Assembly (NCBI GenBank): GCA_902761355.1
Contig: CACWJY010000001.1
Span: 1 to 64,000 of the forward strand
DNA length: 64,000 bases
Direction: 5' to 3'
Origin: Fibrobacter succinogenes
GTDB taxonomy: Bacteria > Fibrobacterota > Fibrobacteria > Fibrobacterales > Fibrobacteraceae
The translations under genes were made by a program, and so were the position numbers. Positions 16,307-23,321 of the stretch are shown one piece after another (the first letter of the stretch is position 1; each line of letters opens with the position of its first letter). The notes under the pieces were generated by a model that was not told the origin of the DNA, searched no databases, and saw nothing but the letters and a program-made list of their open reading frames with translations.

Positions 16307-17290
16307 TCATTTTAAAGATTTTCGGAATGTCTCGGCGACCTTGTCTGGGTCATCGCTTTTAAGCCAACTTAAGGTTTCTGTTCCGCGGTAGCTCCAGGCA
16401 AAAATGTTGTCAATGCCTGCCTTGCGGCTTTCTTCGACGGCGATGGCAAGGTCGTTTTCACGGCCCGCTTCAATCTGGTAAGCCTTGATCCACATCTGCA
16501 CGGCCTTGCCGTATTTGGTTGCGACATCCACAAGTTTCTTAGCGGTCGCGGCGTATTTTTCGCGGACCCATTCTTCGGTGGCGCCCTTTTCCCAGTATGG
16601 GTCAGAAGCCACTTCGTCGACGCTTTCGAGGCTTGCGACGCGGCCCCAGTCATCGAGGCCAGCGGGGAACCATGGCGGGAGCATGCACACGCAGTTGCGC
16701 TTACCGCGGGCGTGAACGTCTTCGGTCATTTCTTTCAGAAAATCAATCAGGCTGTCTTCGCGGAATTTCAAAACGTCTGCGGTGAGTTCGGCGGGCATGT
16801 TGTAGCCGTATTGCTTGCGGAACTTGGTCTGGCATTTTTCGCAGCGGCAGCTCCAATTCTGGAGCCCGCCCTTTTCGAAGTAAAAATGCGGCTCGTCCCA
16901 GAAAATCGTATTCACCTTGGTGGCGCAAACGGATTCAATCCACTTGTGCATGTAGGCGCGGAATTCCGGATGGTTCGGGCAGGCGGCCACTTTGGGTTTG
17001 CCGTCGAGTGCGACTTGGCATAAATCGTGATTGCGGACGGTGAGTTCGGAATAGGCTTCTCCGCCAAATACGCGGCCGACACCCCACGGGTTCACGTAGA
17101 CCGTTAGGCCTAAGTCTGCGGACTGATCCACGATGTTCTTCATGGTGCCGTAGTAATATTGCTCGTCTTCTTCGCTCCAGGTGTGGAGCACTGCGTTAAA
17201 ACCCGCCGCCTTAATATCTTGCATGTCGGTCAAAACATGCTTAGGCGAGCGCACGCCAAAATAGCTTACGCCTTTAAATTTCAAATCCAT
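16307..17290 (-). CDS. TIM-barrel glycoside-hydrolase-like protein of unknown function
   Basis: 327 residues, no signal peptide, so probably cytoplasmic. Alternating strands and helices (GVSYFGVR, GFNAVLHTWSEED, LTVYVNPWGVG, TIFWDEPHFYF, VQMWIKAYQ, NIFAWSYRGTE) indicate a TIM barrel like putative glycosyl hydrolases. WDEPHF at 131-136 could supply the acid residues. CRCEKC (Cys148, Cys150, Cys153) suggests a bound metal, unusual in a hydrolase. No named family is certain. TAAATTTA ends 4 nt before the ATG and no Shine-Dalgarno sequence is present. It follows the receiver-like gene on the same strand with a 14-nt gap. Confidence 0.65.
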   Translation of the reverse strand: MDLKFKGVSYFGVRSPKHVLTDMQDIKAAGFNAVLHTWSEEDEQYYYGTMKNIVDQSADLGLTVYVNPWGVGRVFGGEAYSELTVRNHDLCQVALDGKPKVAACPNHPEFRAYMHKWIESVCATKVNTIFWDEPHFYFEKGGLQNWSCRCEKCQTKFRKQYGYNMPAELTADVLKFREDSLIDFLKEMTEDVHARGKRNCVCMLPPWFPAGLDDWGRVASLESVDEVASDPYWEKGATEEWVREKYAATAKKLVDVATKYGKAVQMWIKAYQIEAGRENDLAIAVEESRKAGIDNIFAWSYRGTETLSWLKSDDPDKVAETFRKSLK

Positions 17291-17294
17291 GCTG

Positions 17295-17302
17295 TAAATT
17301 TA
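17295..17302 (-). promoter_or_regulatory. TAAATTTA element 4 nt before a start codon
   Basis: On the minus strand TCTAAATTTACAGC runs directly into the ATG at 17290. It lies between the stop codon of the upstream gene and this ATG. A leaderless start is predicted. Confidence 0.45.
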
Positions 17303-17304
17303 GA

Positions 17305-17727
17305 CTAGTTGTTTGCCCACTGGGGCGATCCGCTCTTGAGCAACACCTGTTCAAGCGTACTGTACCATTCTTCTTCGCTTACGGGCTTGCGTACCCAGTA
17401 GTAGTTCTCGTCGCTTTCGGGGAGCGGCATGTTGTCTGGTACCAGTTCCACAATCCACGATTCGGGAATTCCGTCGTGCAAGAGCTTGCTGAACTTGATG
17501 TTCTGTTCGTGCGGGCGGTCTGCGTGATCCAAAATAATCAAAGCGGGGGACTGCCCGATAATCAAAGCCGATTCCAAAAGATTGGTTGCGTCTTCGATAG
17601 AATTGCAGGTGTACATGGTCGAATCTTCAGCCAAATCACCGTGCGCAAGCAGCCAACGGAAGGTCCATTGACTCAAGCGATCCAGACTACCTGGAGAGGA
17701 TGGGGTGATAAAGAAGATATGTCCCAT
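17305..17727 (-). CDS. Degenerate response-regulator receiver-like protein
   Basis: 140 residues with a CheY-like layout: strand 1 HIFFITPSS lacks the usual acidic pair, LIILDH puts Asp67 at the phospho-acceptor position, and YYWVRKPVSEEEW puts Lys114-Pro at the conserved KP site near the end. No output domain is attached. Either a stand-alone pseudo-receiver or a remote homologue; the assignment is by eye. The ATG at 17727 follows TATCTTTT by 5 nt with no Shine-Dalgarno sequence. It is followed after 14 nt by the TIM-barrel gene. Confidence 0.5.
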   Translation of the reverse strand: MGHIFFITPSSPGSLDRLSQWTFRWLLAHGDLAEDSTMYTCNSIEDATNLLESALIIGQSPALIILDHADRPHEQNIKFSKLLHDGIPESWIVELVPDNMPLPESDENYYWVRKPVSEEEWYSTLEQVLLKSGSPQWANN

Positions 17728-17732
17728 GCGCT

Positions 17733-17740
17733 AAAAGATA
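17733..17740 (-). promoter_or_regulatory. TATCTTTT element 5 nt before a start codon
   Basis: Minus-strand CCTATCTTTTAGCGC runs into the ATG at 17727. It fits the TAnnTTTT pattern with leaderless spacing. Confidence 0.4.
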
Positions 17741-17816
17741 GGTATTTATCTCGTTTTGTGAATAGATTTTTTCGACTTTTTTGAATTTTATTTTTTATTC
17801 CGTAGTTGCCCTCTGT

Positions 17817-17880
17817 TTATCAACAATTTGTAACCAAGATGTGTTTTTGTGATCGGTCTCGCAAACGTCCCTGTGGATTT
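17817..17880. other. DnaA-box-like sites in the A/T-rich gap before thiL
   Basis: The 260-bp gap 17728-17987 is A/T-rich and without genes. TTATCAACA (17817-17825) differs from the DnaA box TTATCCACA at one base. TGTGGATTT (17872-17880, reverse complement AAATCCACA) differs at two. The same TTATCAACA variant occurs upstream of the dnaA-family gene at 57856-57864. Suggestive only. Confidence 0.3.
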
Positions 17881-17987
17881 TTTGCTCCCGTTTTCTTTGC
17901 AAAACAGCCTTGTTTTAGGCCTTAAAATGCTAACGTTTTTTGCGTATTTTTTTTATTTTGAATTAAAACGCTTTTTCTGAATCGATA

Positions 17988-18977
17988 ATGTTTCCGAATA
18001 TTCCTGAATTTTGTTTTATTGATAAACTGCTTAAAGATTCTGCCGAATTTAGGCACGATGTCCCAAAACAACGAGACTGGCTCGGCGTGGGCGATGACTG
18101 CGCCATATTCGATGGCTGGCTCGTGACCAAGGATCTTTCGGTCGAAAATACGCATTTTAGACTTGATTGGTCTACTCCGGAACAGGCTGTAGAAAAGCAC
18201 ATTGTTTCAAATGTTTCTGACATTTCTGCGATGGGTGGAGTCCCAAAGATTGCTTTGCTTGGTCTGTGCCTGAACAAGAACTGGTCTTTAGAAACCCGTA
18301 ACCGTGTGCAGGTTGCGTTTTCGCAGGGCTTTGCGAAGCGTGGCATAGCGTTGATTGGTGGAGATACCGTAGTAGGCGATGTGGGGATGTTTTCGACCAC
18401 CCTTTTGGGACATCTGGCGGGAGATAGACCGCTTTTGCGCTCCGCTGTACAACCGGGTGATAACTTGTATGTAAACGGAACCCTGGGAAAGTCGGGGGCT
18501 GGGCTTTGGCTGCTGATGAATCACCCTGAAGCGGTGGCTGAATTCCCCAAGTTGGTGGAATACCACCTTAATCCTCGAATAGCCGAGGGGGCTGGCGCTG
18601 AACTTGCTCGGCAGGGGGCGTATGGGGCCTGTATGGATATTAGCGACGGGCTTTCGTCGGAGTTGAATCATCTTGCCGTTGCGTCGGGGGTGACGCTGCA
18701 GATAGAAAAGGATTTATTGCCGATTGACCCAGATGTTCTTCGCCTGAGTGATAGATATCACCTTGATCCTCTTGATTTTGCGTTGAACGGGGGGGAAGAA
18801 TATGAACTCCTATTTGCAAATTCAACTTCAAATAGTATATTTGAAAAAAGTAAAGGTTTAGGTGAGGTGTGTAGAATCGGTTCTGCTTTGGAAAGGTCCA
18901 AGGCGCCCGATGTTCGCATGCGGAACCAGAATGGAGAATTTTTGCCCGTTCAACCGCGGGCGTGGTCGCATATATGA
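17988..18977 (+). CDS. thiL: Thiamine-monophosphate kinase
   Basis: 329 residues. ThiL phosphorylates thiamine monophosphate to the diphosphate cofactor with ATP. Family motifs in order: GVGDDCAIF (metal/ATP site), KDLSVENTHF, NVSDISAMGG, IGGDTVVG, MDISDGLSSELNHL and GGEEYELLF near the C-terminus. Length is typical (about 325). The ATG at 17988 lacks a clear Shine-Dalgarno sequence; upstream is a long A/T-rich region. Its TGA overlaps the ATG of pilB (ATGA), so the pilus motor gene is translationally coupled to a cofactor gene, a chance operon rather than a shared pathway. Confidence 0.93.
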   Translation: MFPNIPEFCFIDKLLKDSAEFRHDVPKQRDWLGVGDDCAIFDGWLVTKDLSVENTHFRLDWSTPEQAVEKHIVSNVSDISAMGGVPKIALLGLCLNKNWSLETRNRVQVAFSQGFAKRGIALIGGDTVVGDVGMFSTTLLGHLAGDRPLLRSAVQPGDNLYVNGTLGKSGAGLWLLMNHPEAVAEFPKLVEYHLNPRIAEGAGAELARQGAYGACMDISDGLSSELNHLAVASGVTLQIEKDLLPIDPDVLRLSDRYHLDPLDFALNGGEEYELLFANSTSNSIFEKSKGLGEVCRIGSALERSKAPDVRMRNQNGEFLPVQPRAWSHI

Positions 18978-20908
18978 TGAACAACAACAAGATGAACCTT
19001 GGCCAGTTGCTGCTTCGTCAGGGAGTCCTCGACGAAGACCAGTTGGCCCATGCCATGGCCGAACATAAACGTACCGGCCTCATGTTGAGTAAGATCCTGG
19101 TGCGTTTGGGTATGGTGAGCGAAGAAACGCTCACGAATATCCTTGGTTCGCAGATGCAGTCGTCGACCAAGATGCGTATCGGCGAAATGCTCCTTGCTCA
19201 AGGTTACATTACACAAGAACAGCTGGATAAGGCTCTAGAAACCCAGAAAACTTCTGGTAAGCGTCTAGGCCGCACGTTGGTGGACTTGGGTTACATGCCC
19301 GAAGAGCGCCTTATCGAAATTCTTTCGAGACAGTTCGAAGTCCCTTACGTCAAGCTGGATAACTTCAATATTGACCCGAACGCCTATACCTACTTGCCCG
19401 AAGACATGTGTAAGCAGTACAAGGTGGTCCCCTTGTTCGTGCAGAAGGGAGAAGACGAACGTCGTCAGATCCGCTCGGTTTTGACGATTGCCATGACCGA
19501 CCCGACCAACATGCGTACCATTAGCGTGGTCAAGTTCAAGGTCCGTATGGATGTCGAAGTCGTGATGGCCTCTGACGCCGATGTGGCGAAGGCCATTGAA
19601 CGTGTATTTGCCGGTCACGGTCCTACCGAAGAATCCCTTGCCGAACTTATCAGTGAATCTAAGGACGGCGAAGAACTAGAAACCGTGGAACGCGGTCAGG
19701 GCGGCAACGACGAACCCGAACTGAGTGACGAAGAAGGCCGTCAGGTGGTTAAGATCGTGACCACGCTGATTCACGAAGCTATTGCCCGTAAGGCTTCCGA
19801 TATTCACCTGGAACCGCAAGAAACCTTCCTCAAGCTGCGTTACCGTATTGACGGTGACCTGCAGGTGATGTCTCCGATTCCGGCACGTTTGATGCCGCAG
19901 ATTCTTTCGCGTATTAAGCTCCTGTCTAAGATGGATATTGCCGAAAAACGTAAACCGTTGGACGGCCGCTTTACCGTGCGTTACAAAGGTTCCGAAGTGG
20001 ACCTTCGTGTGAGCTCGTTCCCGATTTCGCTCCGTAAGCGTGGTGTTTGCGAAAAGATCGTTATGCGTATCTTAAACCCGAACTCCGGTCAGTTCCCGCT
20101 CAAGGACATGGGCTTTGACCCGCGCGTGCTCAAGCAGTTTATTGATGCGATTAATGCTCCTAACGGTATTGTGCTGGTGACCGGTCCTACCGGTTCCGGT
20201 AAGTCAACCACGCTTTATGCTTCTATTCGAGAAATTTTGGATTCCACCATCAACATCTCTACGATGGAAGACCCGGTGGAATTGAATATTGACGGTGTGA
20301 ACCAAGGACAGATCAACAACGCCGCAGGCTTTACCTTTGCGGCGGGCATCCGCGCCCTGCTGCGTCAGGACCCGGATGTGATTATGATCGGTGAAATGCG
20401 TGACCAGGAAACTTCGTCCATGGCTATCGAAGCGGCTTTGACGGGTCACTTGGTCTTTAGTACGTTGCATACAAACGATGCTGCTGGTGCATTCCCGCGT
20501 TTGCTCGAAATGGGCCTGGAACCGTTCCTTGTGTCTACCGCTATCAAGGGCGTGCTTGCTCAGCGTCTTGTGCGCCGCATCTGTAAGTACTGTAAGGAAC
20601 CTGTCGAAATTTCGCAGGCCATGCGCGACGAGTTCCACCTGACGCCCGATATGCAGTTCTACCATGGCAAGGGTTGCGACAAGTGCGATGGTTCGGGCTA
20701 CAAGGGCCGTTGCGGTATCTACGAATTCCTGGTGCCGAACGAAACCGTGCGTAACCTCATCATCAAGCGTTCTTCGGGTGACGTCATCAAGCGTGCCGCC
20801 ATTCAGGAATGCGGCATGATTACGCTGCGTATGGATGGCATCCAGAAGGCTCTCGATGGTCATACGACTCTCGAACAGGCTATTGGTGCCTCTACGGCAG
20901 ACGACTAA
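18974..20908 (+). CDS. pilB: Type IV pilus assembly ATPase PilB (GspE family)
   Basis: 644 residues. The extension motor of type IV pili is a cytoplasmic hexameric ATPase. The N-terminal part holds two related MshEN-like repeats (LGQLLLRQGVLDEDQL and IGEMLLAQGYITQEQL), then a linker, then the ATPase: Walker A GPTGSGKST about 403-411, Asp box near EDPVEL, Walker B VIMIGEMRD, and HTND in the His box. Zinc-binding cysteine pairs CKYC and CDKC follow, as in PilB/GspE. The start at 18974 overlaps the thiL stop codon (ATGA); a GTG 12 nt upstream is less likely. A terminator overlaps its stop codon. GspE of a type II system is the alternative, but pilM, pilN and pilT in the window favour PilB. Confidence 0.92.
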   Translation: MMNNNKMNLGQLLLRQGVLDEDQLAHAMAEHKRTGLMLSKILVRLGMVSEETLTNILGSQMQSSTKMRIGEMLLAQGYITQEQLDKALETQKTSGKRLGRTLVDLGYMPEERLIEILSRQFEVPYVKLDNFNIDPNAYTYLPEDMCKQYKVVPLFVQKGEDERRQIRSVLTIAMTDPTNMRTISVVKFKVRMDVEVVMASDADVAKAIERVFAGHGPTEESLAELISESKDGEELETVERGQGGNDEPELSDEEGRQVVKIVTTLIHEAIARKASDIHLEPQETFLKLRYRIDGDLQVMSPIPARLMPQILSRIKLLSKMDIAEKRKPLDGRFTVRYKGSEVDLRVSSFPISLRKRGVCEKIVMRILNPNSGQFPLKDMGFDPRVLKQFIDAINAPNGIVLVTGPTGSGKSTTLYASIREILDSTINISTMEDPVELNIDGVNQGQINNAAGFTFAAGIRALLRQDPDVIMIGEMRDQETSSMAIEAALTGHLVFSTLHTNDAAGAFPRLLEMGLEPFLVSTAIKGVLAQRLVRRICKYCKEPVEISQAMRDEFHLTPDMQFYHGKGCDKCDGSGYKGRCGIYEFLVPNETVRNLIIKRSSGDVIKRAAIQECGMITLRMDGIQKALDGHTTLEQAIGASTADD

Positions 20909-20931
20909 TTTTTAGTCGTCTTTGATAATTT
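20899..20931 (+). terminator. Terminator containing the pilB stop codon
   Basis: AGACGACTAA, loop TTT, TTAGTCGTCT is a perfect 10-bp stem followed by TTGATAATTTT. The TAA stop of pilB lies in the left arm. Confidence 0.8.
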
Positions 20932-20958
20932 TAAAAAGACTGATAAAGAAGGAAAAAT

Positions 20959-21801
20959 ATGAAAAAAAATGTCATTTGGAATATTGTTTTAATGTCCGCT
21001 TTTTTGGCGGCCTGTTCCGACGAATCATCCTCGTCTTCATCTTCTAAGGAAGACGTGGTTTCGTGTAAATTGAACGTCTCCGTTGGTGATGAAAAGTATC
21101 TGCAAATGTGTTGGCAGGCACCTAGAATTTATGAAAAGGCGCTAGATGAGTTGTGTTCTGAACTGAAAACTAAATCAAAAAAGGGAAGCCTGTCTGATGA
21201 AGCATGCGAAGCTTCTAATTATGTAAGACAGTGTAAAACACCCAAAGACCCATTGTCTGCGCTGTATGTTTATGATATGGGCTTAAATTTAGATTGTGAT
21301 GACTTTTTAAAAGTTGCGGAAAATGGTTATGAAGACAGCGATGACGAAGAAGAAAAGAAATCTTTGTTCACCCTCGCTTACTACAATATTCCCGAACAAA
21401 GATGCGTGCAATGTAATGCGGGCTTAAATTGCAAGTCTGATGTGGATTCTGCTTTGGGAGAACGTCATCCTGAATTGGATAAGGCCGGTGTGGGCAGGAT
21501 TATAGTTGAAAAATGCGGCGCTGTTGCAAAAACTCCGGTTGCGATATGCTCTGATAATGATGACGATGCCCCCTTAATGGTATACTTCTATGATCAAGCA
21601 TTGAAGGGGAAAAAATGTGAGGAGCTAATCACTTTTGTTCCTGCAAAAGAAAATCCGCTCGGTTTGGATGACGATTCCGAGACTGAAGATGATGAGGATG
21701 ATTCCGAGGCTGATGAAGAGGAAAATGATTCCGTGGCTGACGATGAGGGTGATCCCGAGGCCGATGAAGATGGGGATGAGCCCGATGCGGAAGAAGAATA
21801 G
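20959..21801 (+). CDS. Cys-rich lipoprotein with poly-Ser tether and acidic tail
   Basis: 280 residues. The lipobox LAAC gives lipidated Cys19, then SDESSSSSSSKED, a short serine tether. The body (about 35-225) has many cysteines in pairs (CKLNV, MCWQ, LCSEL, RCVQCNAG, NCKSD), suggesting several disulphides. The last 55 residues are a low-complexity D/E-rich tail with short repeats such as DSEADEEEND, possibly binding cations. I do not recognise the family. The gene lies 20 nt before the C11 peptidase lipoprotein, probably as one transcript, so it may be its partner, substrate or inhibitor. The Asp/Ser-rich start after Cys resembles the lipoprotein surface-export signal of Bacteroidota. Confidence 0.8.
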   Translation: MKKNVIWNIVLMSAFLAACSDESSSSSSSKEDVVSCKLNVSVGDEKYLQMCWQAPRIYEKALDELCSELKTKSKKGSLSDEACEASNYVRQCKTPKDPLSALYVYDMGLNLDCDDFLKVAENGYEDSDDEEEKKSLFTLAYYNIPEQRCVQCNAGLNCKSDVDSALGERHPELDKAGVGRIIVEKCGAVAKTPVAICSDNDDDAPLMVYFYDQALKGKKCEELITFVPAKENPLGLDDDSETEDDEDDSEADEEENDSVADDEGDPEADEDGDEPDAEEE

Positions 21802-21821
21802 GATTTTATAAGGGAGAAAAA

Positions 21822-23219
21822 ATGATGAGAAAAATCTATTTTTATTTACAGTTTGCATTGACTTTTGCAGTTTTGTTGTTGACCGCTTGTTCTAACGATA
21901 CGGTGTCTACAACCGATAAATTCGAAAAAGGCTCCACTCGCTATACGGCAATTATTTATGGCCAAAATGGCGGAGATATGGAGTCTAGTATTGAAGGTAC
22001 GATGCGAGACATTCAGTCGGTTCTCGGCGATAATGATAAAGTCCGCGTCTTGCTGGTCTATAAGTATGGTGGCTCGGAGAAATTTGATGGAAAGAAAGCC
22101 TATCCTGGACAGTTGCTAAAATTTGAAATCACCAAGAATACCGACCTGTCTAACTTGAAAGATTCATCGGCCATTGTCGAAGATTCTATTAAGCTGTACG
22201 ATCCTGATTTTATGGCCTCTGTTCTCAATTATGCTCATGATAGTCTTCCTGCAGATGAATATTTGCTTTTTGTGGAAGGACACGGCGCCGGCTACAGTTT
22301 TGCGGGGGACTATCCCAAGTCTGAAAACGAAAAATCAAAGGCTCTTGCAAAAACGCCGGATAAACAAGTTGGATTCTTTCTGCCGGATGAATGGGTCCCC
22401 TTTGCTGTGGGGGGTGCACGAGGCATGACTGCGAGTGAGCTTGCTGAGGGAATCAAAAAATCCAAGATTTCTCATTTTAAGGCGATTCTTTTCAATGTTT
22501 GCCTTATGGCTAACGTTGAAACCTTAGAAGACATATACCCTTATGCGGATTATTTAATGGTTTCGGAACACTCGCTGTTATCTGGTCGCGGAGAGTTGAT
22601 GACTTTTATTGTTGACGCCTTGACGAAAAATGTGAACGGTAATTTTGAAGACGTCACTAAGGCTGTTTTTGAAGATAAAAATGTTTATGTACCTTGGCTA
22701 GCCGCCTATTATGACATCGGAAAGAATGGCGATTTTAAGCTGATTAAGGCGGATAAGTATGCTGCGCTGGATCCCATTTTCAAGAAATTGTCAAGTCGTC
22801 TGATTGAACTTTATGCGGATGAATCAAATCGTTCTGCTATCGACAGGGCTGCTGATAAGACGTATAAGATTAGCTCGGATGACTTCTTGTTCGATGTTCG
22901 GGATTATGCGAACAAACTCGCAGAAGAAACGGAGGATGAAACTCTTGAAGAAATAGCAGGTGAATTGGATAAGGCTTTGGATAGTCTGTCGGTTACGCGT
23001 AAAATGGAAGCTCATTTTTCCGAAAATGGCTCGCTGGATCATTTCTCTTTTTCGATTGTTTTGGTAGACTCTGCTTCGTACAATGATGATATGGGCGTTT
23101 TTGGTAAAACAAACCGCGACGCATACGAACTTACATCATTCCACAAGAAAACCGGCTGGGGTGACTGGTTGAATACAAATACTCATAAACCTACCGGAAA
23201 TCCCTACGGTGAGGAATAG
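21822..23219 (+). CDS. Clostripain-family (C11) cysteine peptidase lipoprotein
   Basis: 465 residues. Lipobox LLTAC at Cys23, then SNDTVSTTD. The peptidase domain begins YTAIIYGQNGGDMES. VEGHGAG gives the catalytic His154 and ILFNVCLMANVETLED the catalytic Cys227, with YADYLMVSEH after it, all as in clostripain-type C11 enzymes that cleave after Arg or Lys. Being lipidated, it acts at the outer membrane, possibly on the cell surface. AAGGGAG precedes ATG-ATG. It is paired with the Cys-rich lipoprotein 20 nt upstream and followed by a strong terminator. The C-terminal 120 residues are family-variable. Confidence 0.85.
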   Translation: MMRKIYFYLQFALTFAVLLLTACSNDTVSTTDKFEKGSTRYTAIIYGQNGGDMESSIEGTMRDIQSVLGDNDKVRVLLVYKYGGSEKFDGKKAYPGQLLKFEITKNTDLSNLKDSSAIVEDSIKLYDPDFMASVLNYAHDSLPADEYLLFVEGHGAGYSFAGDYPKSENEKSKALAKTPDKQVGFFLPDEWVPFAVGGARGMTASELAEGIKKSKISHFKAILFNVCLMANVETLEDIYPYADYLMVSEHSLLSGRGELMTFIVDALTKNVNGNFEDVTKAVFEDKNVYVPWLAAYYDIGKNGDFKLIKADKYAALDPIFKKLSSRLIELYADESNRSAIDRAADKTYKISSDDFLFDVRDYANKLAEETEDETLEEIAGELDKALDSLSVTRKMEAHFSENGSLDHFSFSIVLVDSASYNDDMGVFGKTNRDAYELTSFHKKTGWGDWLNTNTHKPTGNPYGEE

Positions 23220-23242
23220 TTAGAGTGTTCTCTTTCCCCAAA

Positions 23243-23268
23243 AGCTGACTGATAAAGTCGGCTTTTTT
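23243..23268 (+). terminator. Terminator after the C11 peptidase
   Basis: AGCTGAC, loop TGATAAA, GTCGGCT, followed by TTTTTT (one G-T pair). Confidence 0.85.
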
Positions 23269-23285
23269 ATTTGGATGAATTTTGC

Positions 23286-23293
23286 TATATTGC
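23286..23293 (+). promoter_or_regulatory. TATATTGC promoter element for pcrA
   Basis: TTTTGCTATATTGC lies 28 nt before the ATG. A second TATATTAG at about 23301-23308 lies nearer. AGGA precedes the ATG. Confidence 0.4.
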
Positions 23294-23321
23294 ACATCTG
23301 TATATTAGATAGGACCCCCTT

